Below the pieces are notes generated by a model. The model was not told the origin of the DNA and searched no databases. It saw nothing but the letters and a program-made list of their open reading frames with translations. Positions 1 to 12,600 of a stretch of 64,000 nucleotides of DNA are shown here, piece after piece. Source of the stretch: Amoeboaphelidium protococcarum (taxonomy: Eukaryota > Aphelidiomycota > Aphelidea); the NCBI GenBank assembly GCA_023515745.1, contig JALECJ010000020.1:620001-684000 (forward strand). The letters run 5' to 3'. The position numbers and the translations under genes were made by a program. The stretch's first letter is position 1. Each line of letters starts with the position of its first letter.

Positions 1-1083
1 ACACTGTAGCTGTAGACCAAGTAACAAGATGTTGGATTCGAAGGGACTATTTATGACGCTACCATTGTGCAGACAGTAACTGCTGGTACAATGTACAATG
101 CTGATGCAGAAGCGCCGCTGAATATTCCGGGATTTTTATAAATTGACATCACCAAGGATGTGGATAAATCGAAAGTGATTGCACAAGGTGGATTCGGTGA
201 GGTGTATGAAGGTCTTCTGTTGAGTGAAAATATTCGTGCACGATTTCCACGCATTAACCGCGTTGCAATAAAGTTGATCAAGCCGCCGTAGAGCATATCA
301 GAGGAGGAGAATAGAATTGTGTTTGACCAGGAGGTGGCGTTGATGTGGCATTTTGATGGTCATCCTAATTTCATTCAGCTGGTTGGGTATTCTCATTAAC
401 CTCTGGTCACTGTGACAAAGCTGTATGAATTTGGAAGTCTGGCCAATCTGATTTACGGTAAAAAGTCAATCCCTAACATGAAGTACAATTTCTATCTGGT
501 GCTTAAGCTTGGTGAAGATATTGCGTCCGCGCTCTTTGAATTGCATTCTCGTAAAATTGCACACAACGACGTGAAGCCGGATAATGTGTTGATTGACTTT
601 GATTATCTTCAGTAGCCTGTTGGTGTAATTTGTGATTTCAGTATCTCATCGGTGCATAGTGAAGAGTTGCTGGGAGTTAAAGCGTTCAGAAAATCCCAGC
701 TAGAAGGTGCATCTATTCATTATTGTCCTCCGGAGCTTCTGATGGAAGTTCGAAATGACCCACTGGAGAAGGTGGAGAAGATACCTCTCGCAGTTGACGT
801 TTACGCGTTTGGTCTGCTACTTTTCGAAATGGCAACGCGTAAACATCCTTGGCACAAGATGCCTTAAGGTGAGATCATCAATGCAGTGTGTGCCGGCAAA
901 AGACCGCATATTCCTGCACAGATAGTAGAAATGGCTGCCAAAAATCCCCAGACTAGTTTCATGCTGGAATTGATCTCTCGTTGTTGGAATCAAGATCCCG
1001 CTCAACGTCCTTCCATTGCAGAAATCAAAGGCAAATTGATGAGTATAAACAATTCATTATAGTCTCGCAAAGGACAAGATTGA
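1..1083 (+). CDS. TKL-like protein kinase, 3' part (5' end outside window)
   Basis: Open in frame 1 from the window edge to TGA at 1081, with no upstream stop, so the N-terminus is missing. The kinase domain is clear: Gly-loop GGFGEVYEG (about 190-220), VAIKLIK lysine, HNDVKPDNVLID catalytic loop (about 570-600), CDFSIS in place of DFG, then YCPPELL and DVYAFGLLLFEMATRKHPW. The catalytic Arg of HRD is Asn, and DFG is DFS, so activity may be unusual. Six or more in-frame TAA/TAG codons must be read as Gln. Just before the kinase lies PGFLQID, which recurs in the minus-strand kinase at 5416-7086; that paralogue has a membrane anchor, so this one is probably receptor-like too (inference). Confidence 0.88.
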
Positions 1084-1308
1084 ATACTTAATAAACTCAC
1101 GTGATAAAATTAATGCTTTTCGTTGTATACTTTAATTACTGTGGCGAGCTTAACACTGTAAAAGATTCAGCAATTAAACGCTTTCAGGAGTAGGAAGACC
1201 ATCCATCACATTAAATGAAATCGACAAACAGAATTTTCCCACGCTTCTAACTATTAAAAGTAAAAAAGTAAAACATAGCTAAATAGGATAAAAGCACCAT
1301 TAAACGCG

Positions 1309-1983
1309 ATGTATTATCATAAAGTTATCCTCTTTAGTGTACTCCTTTTGGCGATTACAGACAGTGTCTAGTCACTGCCAAGGTAGGCTTGTAGTTTGGT
1401 TGGATCCGTTCTAGATTTAGAATTTAAAGATGATTACTGCAATGATGACCAGCGCTTTAATGAATTTTATGACATTGAATAACAGGCAGACGATGGACGC
1501 AATTTTAAATGGGAAAAGACAGCTTCTAAAGGCGGCAATATCATTGATTCTGCTGATTTGGGGCCTGGATACTCCGATCTTCCTACTGATGAATATAACC
1601 CTGGGACTCTAAGTGACCCAAGAACCAGCAATGAGTAAATCAAAGGAAGTTCGTTTAAACGCGACGCTGCATCTCATAAATATCATTAAACTGTGCCATC
1701 TATAGAGTAAGATAGAGAAAGACTGACAAGACAGCAAGAATTTCTTGAGTAATCCATCAAAGATCTTGAGGATAAGATCTAATCTACCAAAATGCGTATT
1801 AGAGATCGCTGGCACGCCAAAGAATAGTCAATAATCTATCATCAAAAACATAATATTCCATTCACCAAAGGGGACATATATGATTCGACACACCTCGATC
1901 AAGAACTACAGGAGCTTGAGTAAGAATTGAATTTTACGCAATCAAAGTTAAAATCATTGTCTCTACATAGTCTCCGGAATTGA
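1309..1983 (+). CDS. Secreted coiled-coil protein, unknown function
   Basis: 224 residues. It starts with a clean signal peptide (MYYHKVILFSVLLLAITDS, cleavage probably near SVQS). A short acidic and Tyr-rich region follows (about 30-110), then a charged, Gln/Glu/Lys-rich C-terminal half (about 130-220, with EFLEQSIKDLEDK and LQELEQELNFTQ) with heptad-like spacing typical of a coiled coil. There are two early cysteines (around 27 and 43). Stop is TGA at 1981, and several internal TAA/TAG codons are read as Gln. The ATG is immediately preceded by AAACGCG. I recognise no family. Position between a kinase and an ABCG gene gives no functional clue. Confidence 0.7.
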
Positions 1984-2283
1984 ACTTATTCGAGTGCCAT
2001 TGTATAGGCTTTGAATTTGAAGATGGCACAAGTGAATGAAATACAATTTATAGATCCCCAGTATTGCACAAGATTCAGTACCGCTTGAATTAAAGACACT
2101 TAAAAGCACGCACGCAATTTACTTTGTCAAACATTAGAACATAGGTGCTATTCTTAGCCTATTTGTGATTATGGAATCAGATCTGGTCTGGAAATCAAAC
2201 AATAAAGTTCATCGGCTAATAGTTTAATTAATAATTTGTGTACACATCTTCAAGTCGATAATTAATATAAATTTTTTTGAGAA

Positions 2284-4782
2284 ATGTCAGGATTATAAGT
2301 ACCGCCTAGTTGTTACGTTGGCCCAAATGTTACTGGCATTGTTATTTCGGCCGGTTATGAGTGCAGCGCCGGCTTCTTCTGTCCCAACACAACTGAAACA
2401 GAGGCGCAATCACTGCCGCAAGTCTGTCCTCCTGATGTCAAATGTTAATTGTTGAGACTCGCCAACACTCCATGCAAGCCATAGGGTGAGTATGAGCCTA
2501 TTGTGTGCATGCCCGGCAATTATTGCCCTGATTTCAGTACTATGCTACCGTGTCCAAGTGGTTCATTTTGTCCAACCGGTTCAGTTAAGCCGCTTCAATG
2601 TCCTCCTCTGTCCAGTTGTCCCGCTGGTGCCAAAAAGGTCTTATTTTATGGTGGGTTGATCTTTTGCGTAATTGTGGATGTCGCCCTGGCCTTCTTATAC
2701 TTCTTGCTCATAATGCACCGCCGTAAGCTGTTGAAGATGAACGAAATCTCTTCATAGTTTGATGAAGTTGATCTAAAGACGCCTAATGCTGCGCCGGAAT
2801 CCGCGGAAGTTGTTGAAGACGCCAAAGATACAAAAGCTGATATATCGCCAGAGCTGATAGCTGGATACTCTAAGGCTTTTGGTAAACTATTTAAAGACGA
2901 CAAGACTGGTCTGCATTTGGATTTTGAGTTTTAGAATCTTGGTCTTGTGCTTCCCAATGGTAAATAGATCCTGAATGGTGTCAGTGGATAGATTAAGAGT
3001 AAGAAGCTGACTGCTATTATGGGCGCGAGTGGAGCGGGTAAAACTACGTTTATGAATGTGCTTATGGGGAAGGTTTAGCGTACGTATGGACAATTGCTCA
3101 TCAATGGCAAGTAACTGGAAATTCATGAATTCAAGAAAATTGTCGGCTACGTGCCTCAGAATGATATTATGATCCAGGAGATGACTGTGAGGGAGACTAT
3201 TAGATATAGCGCTGGAGTAAGATTACCGTCTTCTTGGTCAAACTCGGAAATTGACCAGTATGTGGATGCTGTGATTGAGACTTTGGGATTGAGTCATGTT
3301 TAGCATTCTTTCATTGGTGATGAGACTACACGTGGTATCAGTAATGGTCAGAGAAAGAGAGTTAATATTGGTATGGAGCTGGCCGCGTCTCCACTGGCTA
3401 TCTTTGCTGACGAACCAACATCTGGTCTTGATAGTACTGCCGCGCTAAAGGTCGCTAGTCTTCTGAAGAGTATCGCCCAGATTGGTGTCACTGTTGTCGC
3501 CGTGCTTCATCAGCCGAGATACGAAATTTTTCAGTAGTTTGATGAGATTCTCCTCATTGCGGGTGGTGGCAGAACTGTGTACATTGGCCCATAAGTCGAA
3601 GTGGTTGAGTATTTTAGATCTCTTGGCTTTGTGTTTGACGACAAATAGAACCCTGCCGACGTGTTGATGGATATCATTTCTGGTAAAGGAGTCAATACAG
3701 TGGAAACTCTTACGGTGGATGATTTAGTCGAAAAATGGAAACAGCATGAGATTGCATCCGGTAAGGTGGTGGAAACTGCATAAAATCCAACTAATACTAG
3801 ACCTTTGAAATCCTTTAAGTTGAAGAACAACTCAGTGTGGCCTTGTTTACCCACAGGGTCTTTGGCACGCAGTAATGGTGCCGTTCCATCAGAATCTATG
3901 GCGATGTTGGATTAATTAACATCAGTACGTACTTCTGCCGGATGGTTTTAGTAGGCCCTACTTGCGCACAATCGCTCTCTAATTCAGTTTAGTAGGAAGG
4001 TCAGTTCGATGATCTTGGAGATTGGCGTCTGTATTCTGGCTGGTGGCCTAATGGGCTTGTCCGTAATGGGTGCAGATGGTGAAATGTTTCGTGGTATCTA
4101 TGTAAGCCCTTACACTCTTGTAAGTCCTGCTCCATTAGTTTGGATTATCCCACTGCTTGGGCTCTTGGTATCGATGGCTGTCGGTCTCTCTGGAGCTCCG
4201 GCTGCCGTGAAGATTTTTGGTGAAGAAAAGGTTGTGTATTGGAGAGAAGCCGCAGCCGGACATTCAAGATCAGCGTACTATGTTGGCAAATCCATTAGTG
4301 CCTTGTACCGATTTGCTGTCACCTCGCTGCATTTTACAGCAGTGTTCTACTTTCTGGCCAGTCCATTGAATTCATTTGCCAACATGTATGGCATTATTGT
4401 AGTTCTGTACTACTGCGTATACGGATTTAGCGCTATAGTTTCCATGTTGGTCCAGAGAGAGAACGCGTCATTGCTAGCTGTTGTGGCGTGTCTCTTTGCA
4501 GCAGTCTTCAATTACTTTGGTCCAACTAAAGAAAAAGCGGTTTAATGGGGAATCAATTTCATTTGGGAGATATCTTATGCTAAATGGGCGTCGGAGGCTC
4601 TATTTGACGGCGAAGTCTCCAATTTCGGAAATGTCTACCAAGTAGAACTGGCAGCGTCTTTGTACGGCTACACACTGAATCGGTTCACATTTGATCTATG
4701 TATGGCCTTGCTGATAGGAAGTGTCTTTCGTGTTATAGCATATGTGCTAATGATTGTGATGAACAGAGATAAGCAGAAATGA
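2284..4782 (+). CDS. ABCG-family half transporter with Cys-rich N-terminal domain
   Basis: 832 residues. Order: Cys-rich extracellular-type segment with CPPGS/CPTGS-like repeats (about 10-115, many CxxG/CP pairs), one TM (about 122-145), a linker, an ABC domain with Walker A GASGAGKT (about 245), Q-loop PQND, signature ISNGQRKRV, Walker B ADEPTSGLD and H-loop LHQPR, then the ABC2-type membrane part (about 575-830) with six or so hydrophobic stretches. This is the ABCG24/28-like reverse architecture (NBD before TMD) with an extra lumenal Cys-rich region. No signal peptide is visible at this ATG, so a short upstream exon is possible. Family role: export of lipids or hydrophobic compounds, usually as a dimer; the substrate is not predictable. 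Confidence 0.92.
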
Positions 4783-4878
4783 AAGTTTATATGATTCTTC
4801 ACAAAATTATTTTATTTATTGGCAAAAGTATCATTTTTGTTCACACTATCAAACCGAAGGGCCGCGCTTTATCCACGT

Positions 4879-5168
4879 TCAATAAACCAGCTGCTCGGAC
4901 AATCCATCGTAAACTGGCTCATTCGGATCAACCGGCCACTTGCAACCGCAGGCTTCAACACAGCTCTGTCCACCTCCAGCAGTCAAACACAGATCACGGC
5001 ACTGCTTGAAGCACAACTTGTGTGGCTCCATGCCAGATGATTATACACTAAGAGCGGAACACACTACACAATGTCATACCAAATAATTGTAAATTCATCT
5101 CAATGCACTTTGTAACGCGCCTTACCGGAAGCAATAATAAGAGCAATAAACAGGATTAAAGATTGCAT
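4879..5168 (-). CDS. Small secreted cysteine-rich peptide (2 exons)
   Basis: Exon 1 5126-5168, exon 2 4879-5063, with a 62-nt intron (donor GTAAGG, acceptor TGTAG). The product is 75 residues: signal peptide MQSLILFIALIIAS|VCSALS, then a mature part with cysteines spaced C-x3-C-x3-C-x9-C-x3-C-x-C (from LCFKQCRDLC to CGCKW). The intron splits the signal peptide, and only the acceptor at 5064 keeps the frame. Without splicing the ORF stops early. The overlapping plus-strand ORFs here are shadows. Disulphide-rich secreted peptide of unknown function; I do not assign it to a named family. Confidence 0.65.
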
Positions 5169-5415
5169 TTTTATTAATTAAATTTTTTAAATAGGTAGAG
5201 TAATATAATCTATTGACTGTGAGAAAATGAGAAAGAGTGAACGCTAAAGTTGAAGCGTCGACGTACGCCTCGTCCAACATTACAAATCTTCATGCGCCAC
5301 TCATGATAACTCATCATCATCATGGTTTGCAATCCTTGGTAGACATGGTTGAAAATGTGAAAGAGAAAGAGACCTAATCATCCTATAACTCAAATCTCAA
5401 TTATAAATAACAGAA

Positions 5416-7086
5416 TCAAAATAGAGTTTTATTAGCAGAGTAGAGAGGATCCCTATCCTGAGATATTGACATACTCTCGCGATACTTTTTCAACGCTGAG
5501 CCAATTACGTGGGACTGCGGATGTAAAAGCTCATCAAGCGCGTCAATGATGATGTCTGCAGTCGGTCTTGCAAATACTTCGTGATCCCAACACTATTTCG
5601 TAAGATCAATCAATAGTTGAAGCGACTGTCTAGTACTTGCCTAACTCAGAACCTTCTCATCAAACTCCGGGCGTCCACCAGTCACCACTCTCTTCTCAAT
5701 CTCCTCTCTGAACTTCATCTTTCTCCAAGCCTTTTTACGATTGATCATCTCATACATTGTCACTGCTAGAGAGTATATATCAGATGCCTTAAGTGCCGCA
5801 ATTGTGTTAATTATCGCCTACTGTTCCCTTTGGCTCATCGTCTCATCAATCTCCTCGTGTGTTCTACCCTTCTTGAGTCGTAGAAATGTCTCTGGACTTG
5901 CATATGGTGCACTAGCACCCTAGATCTTAACCACCTTGAATGAGCGAACAATATTCAAGTGTTTGGTTGAGATAATCTATGATATACCAAAATCGGTAAC
6001 GACAGCTCGGAATCTGCATTTCTGCTTTGTATCACCGCCTCCTTAACTCACCATAGACTCCCTTCGATTATCATCAACAGCTGGCATATATTCAATGAGG
6101 ACATTATCCGGCTTGATATCATTATGCACAATATCAGCCTGATGCATAGCTTTAAGAGCAGAAGCGATGTCGCGTGTCAGATGAGCAATAAGATCTGGAG
6201 TCCACATAATCTCTTAAGTCTTCTATTTTGATGATTTATCTCCTTGGTCTAGCTCGGCACCCTTCCTGATTTCATTATCATTATTGGCATTGTTATCATT
6301 TTTATTATTGCTAGCTTAAGATGTGGCAGGCTTGAAGATGCAAGTTGCAAGCGAGCCAAGTTCGTAATACTTCATCACGATCACCATCGGACTCAGACAG
6401 TATCCATACAGGCGAGCAGCGTTTGGACAATTCCGAAAGTACCACATCATTGACACCTCCTGACAAAAGGCGGCGACTACTTCATCTGGCACGGGCTTAC
6501 CCGGTTTAGTTATCAACTCCTTGACTATGGCTAGTTTGGCTGGCTTACTGGCTTTCATGTCACCCTCCTTGACCAGTGCCTCATTCTACAACTCGGCGAG
6601 ATATACTATACCGGCTCCACCTTTAGTTAGTTGCTTCTACAGTACATAGTCATTAATAGGATCAATCTATAGAAAGCCGGGAAGTGAAAACTCTTTATCA
6701 TCAGGAATCAGAGTGGCCAGAACACTAGAAATCATGGACATCTCAATGGATGTCGCAGCTGCATTAGTTGTTGATCTGGCATCATTGATTCTTTACTGAT
6801 GGCGAGCATTCAATCCCACCGCCTGTCCTTTGCCCTTCTTCATCTTCTAGCCGTCATCATGAAGCCAGATCTCAGGGACAAATAGTCCAAGCAGCCACTC
6901 GGGTAGAAAAGATGACGGCTAGTATCTCTATTAGAGGTAGGCGAAGCACATTAACAATAATTCAAGTGCAATACTGGCACCAATCACTCCAATCCAAGTC
7001 AACACTGCTGCGTTCGCTTAACCATTACCCAATCGAGTTGTTCCATTGTTGACAATGTCTTCCACTATAGTTGTATTGTTTGACAT
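5416..7086 (-). CDS. Membrane-anchored TKL-like protein kinase
   Basis: 556 residues, uninterrupted when TAA/TAG are Gln. The N-terminal about 25 residues are Asn/Thr-rich and followed by one TM (about 30-52). The juxtamembrane region has SLPGFLQID (about 135-143), then the kinase: loop KGGAGIVYLAE, lysine in AIVKEL, HNDIKPDNVLIE, TDFGIS and SDIYSLAVTMYEMINRKKAW. The catalytic HRD is HND, as in the kinase at 1-1083. An Asn/Asp/Lys-rich insert of about 40 residues interrupts the middle of the domain. The extracellular part is too short for a ligand domain, so this may work with a partner or simply anchor kinase activity at the membrane (inference). Confidence 0.85.
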
Positions 7087-7118
7087 TCTTTTACCTATTT
7101 AGAACTGATTATTTTACA

Positions 7119-7208
7119 ATGAAGACAATTGTCTTATTAGTTATGATTCTTATCCAGATGGTAGAAATATAATCAAAGTTGAAACAATCCCCAAATAGAG
7201 CAGCTTGA
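7119..7208 (+). CDS. Possible tiny signal-peptide-like ORF
   Basis: A 29-codon ORF between the start of the minus-strand kinase and the end of the NIPA gene. The first 14 residues, MKTIVLLVMILIQM, look like a signal peptide, followed by a short polar tail and TGA. No cysteines. It may be exon 1 of a longer secreted peptide or chance; I see no convincing second exon. Confidence 0.2.
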
Positions 7209-7330
7209 CAACGGCTGTTCACGCACGTTAATGGTAGATCCTGCTTTTAATAAAATGCGTAGTGCTGATGATAAAGTAATAAATTAGAAAGCAAAAATTA
7301 TAATTAAAATGGTTACAATTGATTGAGAAA

Positions 7331-8275
7331 TCACATAGTCTTGAGTTCGCTCTGCGATGCCGCATTGTCTAACGCCAATAAAGATCCACAGCCTTCCAAT
7401 ATACAAAGCGAACCGATGGCGAACAGTGCTATGAAATTAACAATCTCCTTCTTGCTCTCAAACTGTCCATACACTGCAACATTACTGAGCACGCTTAAAG
7501 AAACAAAAGTGGCATACAACACTGGCTAGAACCGAGACACTCGCACATGAGTAAGAGCATATTGTCGAGACAGTTCTTGAGAGATGGCCAACGCGATAAT
7601 AAATGCAATTGCGATTCCTGCAAGATAATGTTTATCCAGTATTAACGCGCTTTCACTATCAGCGAAAGATGATTCTTATGACTATGACGACGATGATGAT
7701 TAGTGTTGCATAACGATAGTAAGCGCTTTACTGCAGAGGAGCCCGCTCGTGCCAAACAGCGCAGTTGCCGTGACACAATTGGTAATGTCGCGCAATCTAA
7801 ATCTATGTAGTCTATATGCCTATATCAAAGCCACAATAACAAACAGTGCCAGAATCTGTATGAATCTCCCACCAGACAGAAGATCATCCAATGTTTCAAC
7901 TTATTAACTGGGAACTCCCAACATTATGGAAAGCACGCCAAATGCAATCCAAATATAAGCGTAGATTGCACCAGTTTCCAACTTTTCATTTAGCATTCTA
8001 TCTGCAGAAATGGCATTCACCACCACATTAATAATTCCAAGTGGTGTAACAAGTGCTGGCTAACAGTACGAGATTGCGACGTAGCTGCCAATACCTTCAC
8101 CAACATAGTTAAGTCCCAGACCGCTCAACCAGAACTTATTACTGAACCGCGATTGCTACTATTTAAGACTTTCTACCTGAAGAATGCCATATTTCTACAG
8201 AGTTTATGCCATTCCAGTTAAGGCGTTCCCCAAGACGGCAGCTAATAGCCCGATCACGGTCTTTGGCAATCCCAT
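7331..8275 (-). CDS. NIPA-like magnesium transporter (DUF803, DMT superfamily)
   Basis: 314 residues, about nine TM segments. The start GLPKTVIGLLAAVLGNALT then MAQTLQKYG is the typical NIPA opening (IGL...GN...LQK). Further diagnostic stretches are ALVTPLGIINVVVNAISA, LLCSKALTIV and PVLYATFVSLSVLSNVAVYG. The C-terminal part ends SLLALDNAAS. NIPA proteins move Mg2+ across endosomal or plasma membranes. A Ser/Gln-rich loop of about 30 residues in the second half is low complexity. It is read on the minus strand with TAA/TAG as Gln and stops at TGA (7331-7333). Confidence 0.8.
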
Positions 8276-8607
8276 ACTTTGATAATCTAGAAATTGGTAG
8301 AAGCGGTATATTTAAGAGTATTTCAGTTGAGGAAATTCGGAACTATGTCTTATTTAGAATCGAAATAGCTACAGAAGATGTCAGCTAAAGCGCCCGCAGA
8401 TTGAAACAATCGCTCTTTCAATTCAATTGGAATATTTTCAACCAGGCAGTCGATTTACTGAAATGTCTCGCGCGGTTTCTTTCGTAAAAATCTTTGGTCA
8501 GTTCGTCTATTTCCTCTTCTTCAGCTCGTCTTCATCATTGCATTAACTTTCAGTGGGCCTTTGCTTGGACTTTGGATTATACACCCGTGGAAGATAACTT
8601 TGTCGAT
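8276..8607. other. Divergent intergenic region
   Basis: 332 bp between the minus-strand NIPA start and the plus-strand nucleoporin start. An ORF beginning ATGTCTCGC at about 8463 is in a different frame from the nucleoporin and has no recognisable content; it could be 5' UTR. No repeat or RNA gene seen. Confidence 0.4.
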
Positions 8608-9549
8608 ATGTTTAGCTTTGGATAGCCATAATAGTAATAATAATAATAATAGCCATATTAATAAACAAGTGGGTTTGGTGCATTTTCTTTTGGAACTGCT
8701 AATAATAATCCTCAGCAATAGTAGTAATAGCCTTAATAGTAGACTAATTTATTCGCTGGATTTGGCGCTGGCTAGCAGTAGAACTAGAATTAGTAGCAGC
8801 AGTAGTCACAATAATAATAGTAGACAAAGCCTTTGATTAATAGGTATACCAAGTTTAATGATTTGCCGTAAGAAGTACAGTCCCAATTTGAGTAGATCAA
8901 TAAAGTGGTGAATTAGAACAAGCATGATAGTATGAAAGTCTCTACTAGCGAGGTGAGCAAGTAATTGGAAAGGTTGAAGGTGAGATATGTGAATGAATCT
9001 GTGACGAATTCTCTGGTTAGAATGTCATAAACTATTGATGGGCAACTGGACATTGTAAAGGGGCAGATACGCAGCGAGTAGTAGAGATTGGCAGAGACAG
9101 CTGAGATTTCATATAGAATGCTAGACAGTATACAATAATCATTGCAGTAATCTTCTTAAAATGGATTTGGTAGAAGTGGAACTCATTATGCTGATGTTAT
9201 ACACGAGTATTATATGCGTTTTATTCAGAATGCCAGATAGCAGTTTAATTCTTATAGGTTGGCTTTACAGGATATGAAATTGCAAGTCGATTAATTGATG
9301 GTGTCATGGGATGGATTTGGTGGTGCTAATGGTTCTTTGCAGTCTGTGACAACGACTCCGGAATGTGTCACTTCGATTCTGCAGTAAAATTATGATTCTC
9401 TATTGCGTTTATCTGCTCAGGTTTCTTCTACTCATTAGCAATTGATGTAGTACGCCAACTAGTGGTAAGAGTATCAGAAGATTACCAACTCTTCCTCAAG
9501 ATACAATGTTGAGAATCTAGTAAACATTGACACTAGTATGAAGATGTGA
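8608..9549 (+). CDS. FG-repeat nucleoporin, Nup58/Nup45-like
   Basis: 313 residues. The N-terminal about 75 residues start MFSFGQP and carry FG/GFG motifs (SGFGAFSFG, LFAGFGAG) embedded in Gln tracts. The rest is helical and charged, with the stretch NRYTKFNDLPQEVQSQFEQI resembling the start of the conserved Nup58 helical core. Nup58 forms part of the central channel Nup62-Nup58-Nup54 complex. Most Gln residues in the tracts are encoded by TAA/TAG, so under the standard code nothing survives. The ATG was chosen because it starts with an FG repeat. Nup54 or another channel Nup remains possible. Confidence 0.65.
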
Positions 9550-9609
9550 ACATTATAACAAAATCTACTCTATTTAAACCACATTCGTTCAATTAAAATT
9601 TTCACAAAT

Positions 9610-12600
9610 TCAACTCCACTCCTAGTCCTCATTGACAATATTTAGCTGCTGTACAGGCTGAATTAGTTCCGCTGTCTCTATGACAGTCTCTCGATTGACA
9701 CCAGAGAATGGCGGCTTCACAACGACAGGTCGGCCTGGACTCGGAGCTTCGATGTAAGCGACAATTCCTGCTTATTCTATAGTAGTGGCATCGGCCCAGT
9801 CAGAGCTTGTGATAATACATGGCTCCTCGGCCAGATGTTACGCGTATTGACGAGGCTAATCTTCAAGTACTTGCTATGAGTATTATTAGGCACCAGCACT
9901 TTCATGAGGTTATAGTTGTTGTTGTTGTTGCTACTCCTAAATTACAACTTCTCCAACACTTTGATTTTGGTAAAAATCTCGCATTACATCCTACAACACT
10001 GCAGATGTAGCATCGCCAGGCCTATTAACTACACTCTTCTACCCATTTTAAGAGGCAATAGGACCATCTACAGCTGATCGTAGCAGTGGCTTGGTTGGGA
10101 CAACTTCTTCTTCTACATTTGGACCTGTCGCTGGAGCATTAGGATTATGCTTGACAACTTCTGTCGGATCAGCCAATGATTTTTAACTCTTCTACAACAA
10201 CGCGCCACCACTCTTCTTACGCGTAATCTTGGTAGGCTTCTTCATCAATTAATTCCCTCCATCTTTCTACGCTCCTTCCACCTACTTATCCTTCTATAAC
10301 ACTCGACTAGACTTTGATTTAACCGGTGGTTACTGCTTCTTGTCGTTCACTCTTATGGACTTGTTAACGCGAGTCAACTTGTTTACACCAGATTTACCGA
10401 AGCTTCTCTTTCTACAAATGAGGATCGCTCCAGCGATAATCAACACTATGACTACAAAAAGAGCAGCACCCACAGCAATAGCAATGATCTACCACTGCTA
10501 CAACAATGGCTGACATTGAGATGGAGATATGATCTTCAGCATCTAAGAGCACTTTACTGAATCAGACCCGTTTTTGAAGAGATTTCCATTGTACACAACT
10601 ATTTATACAGGTCGACATCTATCTTGAATACTTTATCCAAACTAACGAGACTATTACTGAGTGATCTGCGAACTGTTAAGCGCAGCCAAAGACTGTCTTC
10701 TGCGAATGGCAAAATTGTATATTGCCTACTGCGATGCTATAACGCCTCCAACCACGGTGTAACTATAAGATGATGGTCTCTCACTCTGCGGCAATGAAGA
10801 ATCTTCGGCAGATAATTGCGGGCAACTCTAGCCTTGAGATGCGCCAAATATATCATTGGACGCCTAAGGCCAAAACACGTCCCAACTCGCCAAGGACGTA
10901 GTGTAATCCGATTCAAATGGAGACAAGTTCATCAAGGCATTACCCAAAAATTCATACGGAGCTGCTTAGACAGATATATTTGTTGTAATATCAACTTGAG
11001 AGTTACTTCTCACTAGAGCGGCTTGGAAGTAATAAACTAGCGGGTCATTCAAATAATTGGGGATACACGGATCAATTCTTATAACACCACAATTGTCCTC
11101 AATCTTGACTGCAAACTCTATATAAAACTTACCAGATGATGGAGTTGTTTAATTAGAGAGGAGGCCCACGCGTAGCTGCAAGCCACTGGTAATCAGATCA
11201 CTCGTGCTTTTCAACGGTTAAAATCTAAACGCCCTCTTACTGTCATCCGTAAGCATTCGATACTACTACAATCGTATGTAATTGTACGGCTAGACATCAG
11301 AAGATATGTTGCTATTTAGTAGCGGTTAGCTTATTGATTGACCATTGCTGCTAGTATTCATACCAAGGACCGTAGGTGGTAGATTACTGCTGTTGTATGC
11401 AATATCAGTCTCTCGAGCAATGTATGCAACGGCGTAGACGTAGAATTCAGCGAATTGCGAGGTGTTCAGTTGTAGCGAAAACTCTTACGGAATCTACGCG
11501 ACACTTTAAATTTGATATAGTGTCGTTACACAACACGGTTGATGGTTGAAAACTTTCGCGCGCGCCCGAACCGAAACGAAAACAATTAATTTGACCGAAC
11601 TGTGAATTACACAAAACACGAAGTATCAATAAATAATTAATTCAATTATCTCCATAGTATATTATCTCACCAATTCATGATTGATTCGGAGTTGAATCTG
11701 GGCATTAACCTCCTTCACCACTACATTTATTTTTGAACGTCGAGGGCGCCAGCTTGGGGTACTTTGAAGCGAATTGATCCACACTGCCATTAAAATGATT
11801 CTTGAGGCAATTCAAAATGGAGCGAATCTAGTTCGCAAACGCACGCGCACCTTCTGTCAGCTCGTTATGATCCTGTGGTATGATTTAAGCGAGTCTTAGT
11901 ACGACATCAAGCTTCTCTTGAGTGGACTTTAAATTTTTGATAGTCAGTCTGTCATCAAGATTATTACTACCACCTCTTTTCTTCACCGTTGACCCGGCCT
12001 GTCTCATCTCATCGGATAAAATACCAGTGCCACCACTTAACGTCAACGAGCGATGACTCTCAGAATTACCAACTATAGTACGATTTCGAGAGGGAGAGAC
12101 CGGCTGAAAAGCCAATTCAAAGTCGTCTGCAGGCATTTGAGGCGTCTAAGCAGTATAACGCAATTCTAGCACTAATTTTTGCACTAAAGACTTGATCTTT
12201 TCTCTCTTATGAGGAGGCAGATCAGATAGCTCTGTATCCAGCTTCTGCTTAGTCGTTTCCAGAGACTCAACCTCAACAGCCCTCTTCACAATCGCCCGCA
12301 CTGTTCTCGTTGGCGCATCCAAGGGAAACCCGCATCTGCGCTGAACAAAATCGTCAGCAAGTTGAGGCAGCGTTATATGGCTTGTCTGATTCAGCATATT
12401 GAGACTTCTTGCCAACTATAGACTGCTAACAAAGATCGGCTTAAACTTCCCACATACTTCACTAATGTCCAATTCATTGTCCAGAGCAATCTGCTTCATT
12501 ATCTCAGCGTCCCTACGATAAGCCACTGAGTGCTTAACTGTGCTATGGCGAGCACTTGTCATGATGTCTGACTCGGATCCATTGCCCCAAACACCCAGAA

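Noticed and set aside
4779-5040. Two overlapping plus-strand ORFs after the ABCG gene
   Set aside because: They are shadows of the spliced Cys-rich secreted gene on the minus strand.
11447-11629. Minus-strand ORF overlapping the 5' part of the ectodomain exon
   Set aside because: It starts at TTG, not ATG, is in another frame from the ectodomain and stops within it.
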